Source of the DNA: Cryptomeria japonica
Lineage: Eukaryota; Streptophyta; Pinopsida; Cupressales; Cupressaceae
Reading direction: 5' to 3'
DNA length: 64,000 bases
NCBI RefSeq assembly: GCF_030272615.1
Contig: NC_081407.1
Location: 154,091,048 to 154,155,047 of the forward strand
Positions 14,852 to 26,516 of the stretch are shown one piece after another. The translations under genes and the position numbers were made by a program. Numbering within the stretch: position 1 is the stretch's first letter; each line of letters opens with the position of its first letter. Below the pieces are notes generated by a model. The model searched no databases, was not told where the DNA came from, and saw only the letters and a program-made list of their open reading frames with translations.

Positions 14852-15099
14852 CGTCTCGTTGTGTCTAAATCTTTTCTCTCTCATTAATGGCGAATAGGGA
14901 GTTAAGCATAGTCCATTTAATACTTGAGGAAAGTATCCAAACATTGTGCTATCTATCCTCTTTGTCGATATGGCTAATCAGACTCATTACATTTATTCCA
15001 ATTGAAATTCTTAATAATATAAGTTACTACCAAGATAATGAATAAAACAATTGCATATCCAAACCCAGTGAGATAAATGAGGAATTAGGCAACAGGGAT

Positions 15100-15211
15100 A
15101 GCAGGAACTAGGCCTCTGTCAGGTAGCCCACCCACTGCAGTTGACAAAGGGCTTCTGGCAGGAGGGCCAAGGGGGTGTGTACCGTCCTTGGGCCTGATAA
15201 GCGCTACGGGC
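15100..15211 (+). repeat. Internal 111-base repeat, second copy
   Basis: Second copy of the GC-rich block, about 360 bases downstream of the first. Its retention beside a primer site in a coding-free element makes a packaging or dimerisation signal possible; that is inference. Confidence 0.85.
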
Positions 15212-15477
15212 ATCCTAAGGTAGCTTATCCCTTTTATCCCACTAGGAATTAAATATGGAATTGACTTATCGATAACAAATGAACTCAAATGAATTTTGAC
15301 TAATTATACCTAAGATGAATTAATCAAATCATTAAAATTTATTGTTTACATGTTTTCTTTAGATTGCGGAGTTGGGGACATCACAAACTAGATTGGATGT
15401 TTATATTTTTGCATCAGGCAAGTGTTGATTTGTATTTCTACTCATAACAAGAAAGAAATTTCATAATGTGTGTATTC

Positions 15478-15585
15478 ACATGTATACTCCGTGTTTGCAT
15501 ATATGTATGCTTCGTGTTTTCCATGTGTATGCTTTGTGCCTTCCATGTGTATGCTTCGTGTTTCCCATGTATATGCTCTGTGTTG
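15478..15585 (+). repeat. Short tandem repeat next to the polypurine tract
   Basis: About five imperfect units of 21 to 24 bases, consensus CCATGTGTATGCTTCGTGTTT, sit shortly before the 3' LTR. Confidence 0.75.
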
Positions 15586-15654
15586 TTTAACTCATGTTGG
15601 TAGATGACTTAGTTGATGAAATTAAAATAAACATTTGCTTGGGGACAAGCAAAT

Positions 15655-15669
15655 TCGGGAAGGGCGGAC
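15655..15669 (+). other. Polypurine tract of the LARD-like element
   Basis: TCGGGAAGGGCGGAC sits directly before the 3' LTR start at 15670. It is the expected second-strand priming site, though less purine-pure than usual. Confidence 0.6.
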
Positions 15670-17831
15670 TGTCATAACCCCTCTTTGAGCATAGGATTAA
15701 ATAAAGATGATAATTAACATTTAATAATATTGAAAAATTGTCTCATTTATGAGACTTCACGATTTTCCTTTAATATACAATTATTAATATTTATTATTTA
15801 TGATGATTATTATTTTACTTTAATATAACGTCCATATTTCAACTATTAAAAGGAGTTTTTACCATTAAATACATAAAATAGATATATTGAAAATATGATA
15901 TAATATTACACTTACCATATAAAATAAATATAAAATATAACAAATATTGTCAAAATACATTATATTTATTATTTGGACTAATATCGTATTAATACCATAT
16001 CATTGATAGGAACCTATCTACAAAATAAACAATTTATGACTACAAACTAAACGCTCTCCTTAACCACACTAAGATTATATTTAAGTATTGCATTATTTAT
16101 TACCTTTTCACTTATTATTACAAATTACGCAAACTAAATAGTGTTAATATTGATTACGATTTAAAGATTAATTATCATGGAATGGTGTGATTAGAAAGTA
16201 ATTATGAAGACATGAGTTGCGCCTCTACATTGTGACTTATCTTTTCAAATATAAGTGTATAATAAGGCATTTCTAACAATTCACGAAGGGGGAGCTCGGA
16301 GAGCAGGTAGTTCTCATCGGAGTCTTTGAACAATAAAGCGGAGATGGTATATGTTCTGCCATATGCAAGGCTAAGATACACACACACATGGAGTCTATTA
16401 ATCAGGACTTACGTCAAATGAACCTAGGATTATAAATATTGGAAAGACTTGCATTTATCAGGGATAATTCTTAAAGTTCGCAGAAGCCTTACTACTGAGG
16501 TTGAGACTGGATAATCATTGTAAGCATTGATCCGAAGTGGTGCAAGCCATATTTCTGGAACAAATAAAGTGCAGTGGAGGAGTGGTATTATTTGTATCAG
16601 ATCAGACATTTATTTGTCCCCAATATCAACTATATGGAGACTATACTTGGCATGGGCTCTGGTTATGAGCAGGTTCGACAGAATAAAGAGAGTCTTTCCT
16701 TGGAATATTTTATTGTCATGACATCAGTATTTGTAATGGGAAGATGTCTAGATAGTGCATAGAACCTTGGACTTTCGAAACAGGTCATGAGAAAGAGTTA
16801 TGGATTATTCATTGTTATGAGAACAATGACATAATTGTTGGAGTATGTTCATTATCCGAGTCATTGCCTGATGTTGGCAATACCTTCTGCACAAAACGAA
16901 GAACATTGAAGACAAATAAGAGGTGTTGTTTCCATTAAATCCCACTATAGTTGATACTATCAAATAATTCGAGGCATTGGGAATGTCGATTGGGATCATG
17001 ATTTGGAGAAAATCACATCCCAATGTGTGTTCATTCATTGCACATCCGACAAAACTCCAAGATATAAGTGCCGACAAATACAAAGTTGCATTAGTCACGG
17101 ATTTCACCGACTATCTCATATTATTATGAATCAAAATGTTATGTTTGTGCGTGGTTTGGTGTGAATTCATTCTGAGCCTTTACTAACCATTGAAGGATTG
17201 CCGGTTGAAGAATTCAGTGAGAAATCTAAGAACGTGGGTTTCTTGAACTTTGGTTTGCAGATATACTTAAATGCACTTCCCGTGCCTTTGAGCATACTCA
17301 TTCCTCTATAGTGTTCTCTTGCATATGGTTGAGACATTGCTTGGTGCAGTTTCATTTGAGACACTATCACAAAAACACACTTGGGGAGATTTATCAGAGT
17401 TCTAATATGTGTATTCATAGTGGGATCTGCTTGATGGAGTAATTGCCTTTGGCATCAATCAGGTTGTACAGTTCGTAGGATGTGAATAGAAGTAGGAAAC
17501 ACTTTCAAAAGCATCGCTTCATCTCATCAACAAAGCCCATCGAATCGGCCTATACCAATCATCCATTGGACAAGTCTTGGGAATATTAAATAAGGATCCA
17601 GCATCATAGCACCCTCTAGATAATATCTATTTCACTATACTAACTTCATAATAATATAATCTCTAATTTGACGTGGTCATTCTATTGGTGACTTCCACGA
17701 ATCAGAACAGGTCATAACCGATATTAAGTTACAGGTGGTAACACCCTTGCTCTTGGTGGTATGCATAGGAGTGTACTCAGTATGAATGCTTAATATAAGA
17801 GGCATGATAATGTTCTTATGTAGAACTTAGT

Positions 17832-17920
<89 letters not shown>

Positions 17921-18159
17921 ATTATAAAGGATAATATAATGATTATAATTACTATAATATATAATATAATACTATATGAGAATAAATTATATATATATAT
18001 ATAAAATTGAGGTTATCAATCAGATTAAGTTATCAATTCGATATATGATTATGATCGGATTCATGTTATGAAGCTTTGTCTCCTAATCAATGCAGTTTAA
18101 GAGTGTTTTGAAGGATTAATTATGGTTAAAACAGACCTAAACTAGTAGGGGACATTACA
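15670..18159 (+). repeat. 3' LTR of the LARD-like element
   Basis: A 2490 bp LTR, nearly identical to 11898-14435. Here the first TA run (about 17836-17915) is long and the second (about 17988-18003) is short, the reverse of the 5' LTR. It is followed at once by the duplication ATCAG. Confidence 0.92.
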
Positions 18160-18164
18160 ATCAG

Positions 18165-18990
18165 CCTTCGGAAAGAAATCACTTAACACTTCATCTGATG
18201 GTCCCATAACATCTAACTTTCTTTTGATCGACATAACTTTCACCGATTTCTTCATCAGGCATCGGAGTAGCGTATTTCCCTTGCTTTCGATAGTTATAGT
18301 CTCCCCGGTAGATCCACCCTCTGTGGCATTCTACCCATCGAGCATCGACGTAACTTTAAAAATGTTTCTCTAATAGCGTAAGCTATCCTGATGAGTCTTC
18401 TTGCACCTTACTCTCCTTATTGGGCCGCTTTGGTCTATCGACGTAGGCTTTCTTGATGTAGTCACTTCGTTTATGTCGAGGTCATCTTACTCATCGGGCA
18501 TCAAGATAACCCAAAACGCATCTCCCTGACAATGTATGTTATCCCGATGAGTCTTGCTCCCTTTCTTGCTTGGTATCACTTTATCAGAGAGAGTCTCTCT
18601 GATAGAGTCCCCTTCTCTATTTAGTGCATCAGGTATTGGGGTAACATAAATTGGGACCTCCTGATAACCCGATGTTACTACTATGAAGACATCACTCCAT
18701 CGGTTGTCGGCAAGAGCTCCATGGATAACCTCATCGAGCATTGGGATGACATTTTTTCCTCGTTGCCGATAGTGTATGTTACTCTGATGACTCCAACTTC
18801 ATTGTCGTAACTTGCCCCGATGGATTTCCACTTAGACGTGCCTTTTCCTGCTGCTCATGCTTTAGGAAATACCATCGGCATGAGTTACTATGATCAACAT
18901 ACTCCTTCCTCCTTAGGCAATCTCATCGGGATGACTTATGTCGATAAGCAAAATTTTGCAGTTTTTGCAAAAGAAGGCCCTCTTTATGGA
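18165..18990 (+). repeat. Leader of gypsy element K with ATCGGGAT-type motifs
   Basis: Short motifs around ATC(G/A)GG(G/C)AT followed by (G/A)TAAC, and their complements (ATCCCGATGAGTC), recur about a dozen times in both orientations. No frame is convincing across the region; the 84-codon minus-strand ORF at 18741-18487 is built from these motifs. Confidence 0.5.
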
Positions 18991-21252
18991 TGCAACTTTT
19001 ATTAATCATACTGAAAGGTTTCACCCACACCATTTACCTCTCTGAACATGCTCACAACCCTGCTCTATGCTGATCTTCCAAAAAGTACTCCTATAATGAG
19101 ACTAATTGTGAAGATGAGGATTACCAGAATACCATTTCACTCAACACTTCCCTTGAAAATGCCCAAGTGATGCCTTTTTATGAAGACACTGCAACACATC
19201 ACCTACATATACAATCCAACAATAAGTGCTCCTATGATGAAACTATATGAAAAAGAATCCATATATAGCACAAAAATATTTTGAAAAAATGTGTGCTAAC
19301 ACCATCCACACAACTTGTTACATCACTCTATTTGACGGCTCAAATGCCTATGATATCCAATATGATTTAGGTCATGCCTTTCACCAATAAAGCAACTTGG
19401 CCTATAAATGTGTCTTCCACACAAGCACCAATTTAGACTATAGTAATTCTAGGCTATCTTTTGTCATCTAACACACAAAATATGGTCGTGGGCATGGGTC
19501 ACACAATGCCATCATCATCTGTGGCCCCACCCATTCAATCAATGGCACAAGTTGTCAGTGCTCCCCAATACCAACCACAAGTAACTTCTCAACTTGTTGT
19601 CTCACAACTGCAATTCAATTATTTCTAAGAACCACCTTCCTCCTATGTGGTCATGAATGTTCATCAGTTACAAAGAGGCACTAGCCAAAATCTCCCAGCA
19701 GGTAACACTCAATCCAATGTGTATCCTAACTATGCTAGAGGTAGTTATCTTCAAGGTGGCACTTCTGAGATTCAATTACTTCCAAATATGCAAGTATCAG
19801 GAGAAACCCATTTCTCTTCAACATAATATTGTGACATATGCACAACCACCTCAATATCAACAACAACCGCTTGGCCCACAATAGATTCTTATTTATCAAA
19901 ATATAGCAAGTTGTCAAAATCCACTATAGCAATAAGGTTATCTCCATTCTCAACAAGTGTCATATCAAGTATCATGATATCAATCCGCTATGCCATCTCC
20001 TAACCCTTTTTTAGTCAACATTGAATGAGAAGAAATGAAGGCCACTTTCAAAGCACTACAAGAAAATAACTCTGAAGAGGTCTTCAAATTTGAAGAACTT
20101 TGTCCTTACCCATTTGACAAATCCATAACAACTATGCCTTTTTCCAAACATTTTAAAACACTAAGATTTTACAAATACAAGGGGAATGGAGATCCACATC
20201 ATCATTTCAAAGAGTTTTTAATGGCTTCCCAGGGGGTGTTGTGGTGTGACAACTATCTTATATGGTTGTTCCCTAAGAGTCTTAGAGGTCCTACTTTAGA
20301 ATGGTTTTTGAAATTGTTGTTCGGTGTTATCACCACTTTCATGGACTTATTTGAGTGTTTTGTGGCTCAATACCACTATAATATAGAAAATGATATTTGC
20401 ATGCTTGACCTATGTCAAGTTAAGAAAAAGGGGGAGTGAAAGTCTTCTACATTACATCCAAATATGGAGATCGCTCACTGTCTGTCTTCCATGTACAATG
20501 TCAGACACCCAATTGGTGCCTAAATTTAATAGTAATCTCCACCCCAAGTTGGAATATCATATCTGATTGAATTGTTCGAGTACATTCAAAGATATCATGT
20601 CCAAAAGATCATCAGTCAAATAGGCTCTCATTAGTGAAGGAGTCATAAAATTATACAAAGAGTATCCTGATAAGATTGGTAATGATAGACAATAATATTA
20701 GAACAAGAGCAAAAATATTGTTGGTGATGGGGTCACTGATTCCAAGATAGTGCAAATGATTGTGGCTACAAAGACACCACCCCTGTAGACATATGCTGAT
20801 CCATCATTGCAAGCATACATAAATCCTCTACCAATGACTTATACCAACCCTCCATGTGCACAAGAGCCAAACATGCAGTCTAATAGGAGTAACACAATCA
20901 CTATGTCTCAAGCTCATCCTCGCCAATCAGGAAATAATGATTCTCGATGCCAGTTCATGCCAATGTCTCAACCATTAGACATTATTTTAAAGTGCATGGA
21001 ACAACATAACTCTTCAAATTTTGGTGAGATTGTTGGAAGAATGTTGCAAATATGTGCTTGAGAGGTATTTGAGAGACGTGTTTTCATTGATATCAACATA
21101 TTTCTCTATTGATGACAATGATACAATGGAGTTTGGCGAGTTAGTTTGTTTAGTATGGTGAAGATCAGAGTTTGCAGATTAAAGGGTTTGTATATGGTTG
21201 TCTATAATTGATTAAGTTCAATTTTGAGAGGTCCGCATGAAGATTTTATTTA
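18991..21252 (+). pseudogene. Decayed gag of gypsy element K
   Basis: This is a gypsy gag region with frameshifts and stops. A Gln/Pro-rich N-terminal part (about 19500-19900) precedes the retrotransposon gag core at 20035-20470. The core reads PFSKHFKTLRFYKYKGNGDP, then WLFPKSLRGPTLEWF and FVAQYHYNIENDICMLDL, a typical order for the plant retrotrans_gag domain. Next come a segment resembling NNLHPKLEYHI and KLYKEYPDK (about 20510-20690) and a Pro/Ser-rich tail (20807-21061). Gag would form the virus-like particle. The element is cut off at 21253 where D begins; no K protease or polymerase is seen. The 21061-21252 stretch has no recognisable domain. Confidence 0.7.
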
Positions 21253-22410
21253 TGTAGCACCCTACAATTGCACCCCTTACAATTCTCACTGCATTTTGGG
21301 CCCTCACCTTATTGGTCTCATCCCCATGCTTGATCGAGACTTGTTTATAACCCCCTATGCAACCAAACTTCATTGATTTCATCATGCACCTTGCATAGCT
21401 CTTGATCCTGTCCTAAATTAGGTTAGGACCAAGGCACCACACTTGGTCCTCCCTAATTAGGACCTATTTTGGCCCCTAGATCCTATCTCAAATTTGAGCA
21501 GGAAATAAATCCCCTTTGTCAGCCTATGTCAAAAAGTTAAATGTTTGATGACAAGCTAGTATATAAGGAGGTCTTCCCCTCTCATTTTGATAGATATCAT
21601 CATACATTCATGAAGGCAAAATTGGATCTCAAGCATTCAAGCATTCACGCATTCATCATCTAGCATTCCTCAAGACTACATATTCTTCATCTATCCATTG
21701 GAGCAACATTATATCATTCATTTGCAAGCATATGTGTGTGTGTTAGGGTTTTTTCATGTTCATGCCATTTCATACAACATATGTGATTACATTTAAGAAG
21801 CAAAGCATCATTATCATCTTTTGTAGATCTAAAGGTAAACCTTTCCATCATTTATTTCAATCATTTGCAGTATTTTATTCAAGATTGATTCCAAATCAGT
21901 GTTTGACTTAGGCAAACTTCTATTCCCAATCCCTTTCTTCTTCTTTCTATGTGCAGGAAGTAGATGCGCAACTATACTTCTAGAATTAAGCTTTATTTGC
22001 AGAGACAGAAAATATTTTTCGACGCGTGAAAAGTTTGGAGGACCAAGTTGGGGCCGACCTAGTCTAGACACATGGTCCCTGCTACTTTTTGCAAATTTTG
22101 TAGAGAAACTCCAAATCATCCCAAACTTCTCAAACCTAGGTGCACGACTGAATCTCGAATCTGTAGCTCATTGTTTTTGCTTACTTTGTCTTCAATTTCA
22201 GCACTTTACTTATTCAACTTACAAAAGAGGGTCAAAGGCATTCCAAACACAATCAATCTACTTAGTGTTAAGTCCTTGTATCATTTTAGGATTGGATCTA
22301 GTGGATTCATCCCCCCTTTTAAATGTAAAGTCCTCCAAGTGAAAATTGAGCTTAGTGAATTCTCCCTTGCAAGTGGTGAATTTGCTAAGCCACCAATTTT
22401 ACACTTTACA
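21253..22410 (+). repeat. 5' LTR of element D
   Basis: It begins TGTAGCACCCTACAATTGCA and ends ...ACACTTTACA just before a TTTTGGTGAACC primer junction. A TATATAAGGA box at 21560-21569 is well placed for the promoter, so U3 is about 310 bases. Short ORFs over it are not credible. Confidence 0.7.
21560..21569 (+). promoter_or_regulatory. TATA box in LTR of element D
   Basis: TATATAAGGA lies about 310 bases into the LTR, followed by a pyrimidine-rich start region (CTTCCCCTCTC). Confidence 0.55.
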
Positions 22411-22412
22411 TT

Positions 22413-22429
22413 TTGGTGAACCTGACTCC
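22413..22429 (+). other. Putative primer-binding site of element D
   Basis: TTGGTGAACCTGACTCC follows the LTR end after two T bases. It is not the iMet site; the tRNA is not assigned. Confidence 0.5.
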
Positions 22430-22539
22430 TTACACCATTAATTCTATTTTTTATTTTCAGATTTGAGTGTATGCAATTTAAAATTCAAATTTTCATCTAC
22501 AAGTTTGATTTCCTTGCAAATTTTAAAAGTTTAGAGGTT

Positions 22540-23120
22540 AATTTCATTAAAACCCTAATTGTTAATTTCAAAATTGATCTTGTCAAGTGTTTAATTTGGA
22601 TCAATTATTTTAGATCTAAGCACCTTTTCAATTTCATAATTCAAAATTTCATCTACAAGAATATTTCACAATTAATTTTTGAAATTAAGTGTTAATTTCA
22701 AAAACCCTAATTTTTAATTTTTTTAAAAATTGAGCTTGTGAGTTGCTTAAATTTTGAATTTACCTCTTCAAATCTGATTCAAATTCAAAATTGCAATCTT
22801 AGATCAAATTTCAATCTCAAACTTCAATTCAAAAATTAAGTGGTTAATTACATATACCCTAATTTTTAAAATTAAATTGATTTCTTCAACATTCCAAAAT
22901 TTCAAAGTTTTAAAATTAAAAAGTTAGATTTGGATAACCCTAATTTTAACTTTAATTCACCACCCCACCCCTTCTTCAATTTCAAATTTTAAAATTAAGA
23001 GGTTATTTTCACAAGGCCCTAATTTTAAAATTCAATCTCTTTTGGATAATTTTAATTTTAAATTAATGTAAATGAAGAGGTTATTTTTACATATCCTAAT
23101 TTTAAATTTAAGTTTCCTAG
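22540..23120 (+). repeat. Leader of element D with CCCTAATTTTTAA repeats
   Basis: About six copies of (A/C)CCCTAATTTTTAA-like sequence, spaced roughly 80 to 160 bases, lie in a very AT-rich leader of TTTCAAA and AAATTGA words. It is a decayed tandem repeat. The CCCTAA core looks telomere-like but is never tandem. Confidence 0.55.
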
Positions 23121-23328
23121 GAGGTTGCATTATTTCTCTTTATTCTTTCAATCAATTTGTTCTTTTAATTGAGCAATCATTTTTTCTATAATTTTGCATT
23201 ATTCAATTATTTTTGTTTGAAACTTCCAATTCAAATTCCATTCTCCCTCCTTTATTCAATTGTCTATGCATGTATGGGGTGAACATTATTATGGTTAAAT
23301 GACATATGAGTTTCTTGTTTGATCATAA

Positions 23329-25260
23329 GTGCATATGGAGTTCTTATCTTATTTCGCTAATTCAATTTCAAGTTACATTAAAGATGTTCATGATGTTCCC
23401 TTTCATGCATATGATGATAATTTAGTTCTCCCTTTCATTCATAGCTATGATTTACCCTCTCCCAAATTTGATCTCATTAATGAGGGAACATTGGTGCAAA
23501 AAGGGAATATGGACACTTCTTTCAAAGATCTCCCTCCCAAAGATGAATCTTTGGGGAATTGTGTTTTTTCTTCTCCTAAAAAGTACCTCCTTCCTAAGGC
23601 ATATTTGGTGCAAGAGGATGATATTATGGCTACTTATCCTAGTGATACCATACCTTATTTTCATGATCTTCCCCCTAGTGATGAAGCATTCATTACGTAT
23701 GATAGTCCCTTACATAATCACAAAGATGCCTTAGAGCAAGAAGATGAAATTATTAGTAGTTTCCTTGATTCTCTTCTTTCTTAAGATGTATCCTTCAAGA
23801 AAAAAGAACCTACTCAAGTCAATACCATTCATGCTTCTAGTTATGAGAATCCTAGACCTAAAAAACCTCATAATATCCTACAAGCTGCAAAATACATATG
23901 TGAAAGAAGTAATATGGAAAGGGAACTAGAGAAAAAATATGGTTCTAAACTACATCACTCATTTAATCCTAGCATAAAAAAGAAAGATCCCAATATTATA
24001 TGTACCTCTCTTCCTTCCCCCCCTCATTCTATGAAACATGTTGATAGGGAACCTAATCTTGTGAAAAATCTTCATGATATCTTAGCTAACTTTTCCCTTT
24101 GCGATTTAATTCAAACTTACCTTCATATAATAAGTTGATCCAAGATGCCTTACAAAGGATGGTTCCTCATCCTTCTTATAAACCAAATGATATCACATTC
24201 TCACAAGATGAACTGCCTTCTATAGAGGTTAAAAATAGAGATGATCCCCTTATGATTACTTCTTGCATTTATGAACAAAAGATAAGAGGTACTTCAATTG
24301 ATAATGAGTCAGCTCTTAACATTTGTTGTGTGGACTTATTAGATAAGATAAATTGAGATTATTCTTCTATTCAACTCAATCATCTTTATGTGTGTGGCTT
24401 TGATAATGTTCCTAGAGAGTCACTTGGTATATTCATATTATCTATTAAAGTAGGACCCATGACTTTGCCTACTACTATTCATGTCATGACGAACAATCTT
24501 AATTATAACCTTCTTCTAGGTAGACCATGGATTCATGCTATGAAAGCAGTCCCTTCTACCCTTCATCGCATAATAAAATTCATATATAACAATGAAATTC
24601 ACACAATAAAGGCTAATGTTAATCCTTATAATTTCACTTATGATGAAGTAGGATATATTTCCCCCATTATTACTATGATTCCTTTAGCAACACCATCTCC
24701 TATCAATGATGCTTCTACAAAAAGGAATTGGGATACAAGAGACTTTACACCCTCCTCCAATGGGTATATGGTCCCTCAATCTAAGATTGAAGCCTTCACG
24801 AAGCCTTTTGTGTCTTTTATCCAAACTTCTAAACCAATTTCCAGTTCTCCTTCTAACACATGTCTTGATAATGATAGGAGAAAATACAATGAACAAGTTC
24901 TAGGGTGTGTGCAACAAAGTATTGAAAGTCATGAAAAATCACACTCTTCTAATGAAAAGATAGGTTTCCAACCTCTCCCTTTGTCAACATCCCTTCCTCC
25001 ATTGTTTAGCACATCCACATCTTCTCATTCCAATATGAGGTTACAACAAGGATTTTTTTTGTCCAATCTTCTCCATGCCAATTTAATCTCTATTCTCTGG
25101 CCTAAAAGAAGAAGATAACATAGACAAAATCTTGAAAATCCTTCTTTTTGCAAGTGTCATCAAACTCATGGCCATTCTACTAATGAGTGTCAAGATTTGA
25201 AAATAAAAATACAACATCTCATTGATTTAGGCATCATAAAAATAACATCTAACAATGAAT
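23329..25260 (+). pseudogene. Gag-tail/protease coding region of element D, broken
   Basis: Open stretches at 23329-23784, 23914-24138, 24099-24356 and 24390-25118 read in order as one protein with frameshifts and stops. The first part is acidic and Pro/Ser-rich with no known fold. An aspartic protease domain follows: SIDNESALNIC (degenerate active site for an expected D-N-G-S/A), then LPTTIHVM and NYNLLLGRPWIHAMKAVPST, typical of gypsy retropepsins. After a Ser-rich linker comes FCKCHQTHGHSTNEC followed by QDLKIKIQHLIDLGII (about 25137-25235), a zinc-binding motif that normally lies before the protease. No polymerase follows. The protease would mature gag; here the active site appears damaged. 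Confidence 0.65.
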
Positions 25261-26500
25261 GGCATAATCATTTCAAATAACATTCAAGTTACTATATGTT
25301 GCTCCTCACTATGCGACATTGTTAACCTACCCATTGGGGGTTCGTTGTCATTCATGGTGGTTCAATTTCAAGTTCAATCATACTTAGTGAGTAACATAAT
25401 AGTCGATTTATTCTTGTCTCTATGCTTAGGGGGCAAGAATAGTATCCTTCTTGTTTCTAAAGTTTCATCATTTCTTTTATGGATTTCATTCTTCGTAATG
25501 TGTTTTTCTTTCTTGCATAGAATTATCCTTCATGTGAGAACATGTGTGTCCCTTGTTAGGACCTATTCTTTGTTTGGAACGATATGTCTCTTATGAATAT
25601 CCCTCCTTAGGGGAATATGTGATCTTTATTTCTCTCCCTCTCTCTCTCTCTTTGAAGATTACCACTTCTTTTGAGATGTATTTTACATAAACTAATGTCT
25701 TTTCTTGCATTGGATATTCATTCATGTGAGTTCTTATGCCTAATATCTCTTTAGAATCTGTGTAATTCTTCTCATTGTCCTTACACTTGGGGGGCAATGA
25801 TCTCTCTCTCTCTCTCTCTCTCTAAGGATCCACTTTTCCTTTGTTAAATAGTGTTTTCTTATGATTTGATGTCATTTCTTGTGTGAAGTTATTATTTTCT
25901 CAAGGATTCTCTCTTATACAAGAGGTGTAAGTCCTTGTATACAATCTCTTCTTCACTTGGTGATGTATATCTTTCATAAACTTACCCCTCACATTGGGTT
26001 AAAAGTGTGTCATATTTCATCAAGAATCCCTTTCACCTAGCAATGGGAGGAAGGTATGAATTCTTGTTCTCCTTCCTTTCTTTCGGTAGAATATGTTATG
26101 TTTGTTCAAGATATCTCCTCTTGGGGTAGATGTATTTTGAGAAAAGATCTCTTCTCCTCTAAGGATCTCCTTTATACTTGTAAGATATCTCTTTTTCAAT
26201 TATCTTATCCTTGCTTGAAGAGTATTCCCTCTCTAGCTTGGATTTATGACATTGTTTCCTAAAGGATATATCTTTGGCGTTGAAGGTAAGGTATACTTGT
26301 CCCTAGCTTCCTTAATACATCAACATGGAACTATGTTGACATCTTAAGGGGAGGGCACCCATATCACTTCCCTTGTACCATATCATACTATGCTCTTGCA
26401 TATCATTTTTGCATGTCTTAAACATGGTGTTCATTATCATATTAAATAAAGTAAAAACTCTTAGAGAGAGATGCTTCACACTCGAAACCAGATGCAATAT
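25261..26500 (+). other. Non-coding 3' part of element D
   Basis: No credible ORF. The stretch has two CT microsatellites (25630-25652 and 25800-25824). Several PPT-like strings recur: CTTAGGGGGCAAG near 25427, CCTTAGGGGAATATG near 25604, CTTGGGGGGCAATG near 25785 and CTTAAGGGGAGGGCAC near 26344. The end grades into element G near 26500 without a clear boundary. Confidence 0.45.
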
Positions 26501-26516
26501 TTGATATAGGAACTTC

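Larger units (their letters stand above)
21253..26500 (+). mobile_element. Gypsy-like element D: LTR, leader, gag/protease, no polymerase
   Basis: The element starts with a 1158 bp LTR (TGTAGCACCC...CACTTTACA), then a primer site, an AT-rich leader and a gag/protease-type coding region. About 1.2 kb of non-coding sequence with several purine-rich motifs follows. No reverse transcriptase, RNase H or integrase is present, and no second LTR was found. The right edge near 26500 is where minus-strand copia sequence (element G) becomes recognisable. It is either a non-autonomous element that lost its 3' LTR or an internally deleted gypsy. The left flank is ATTTA, with no partner seen. Confidence 0.6.

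Noticed and set aside
22540-23120. Interstitial telomere repeat (CCCTAA)
   Set aside because: Copies are 80 or more bases apart and embedded in a longer AT-rich unit; not tandem telomere DNA.
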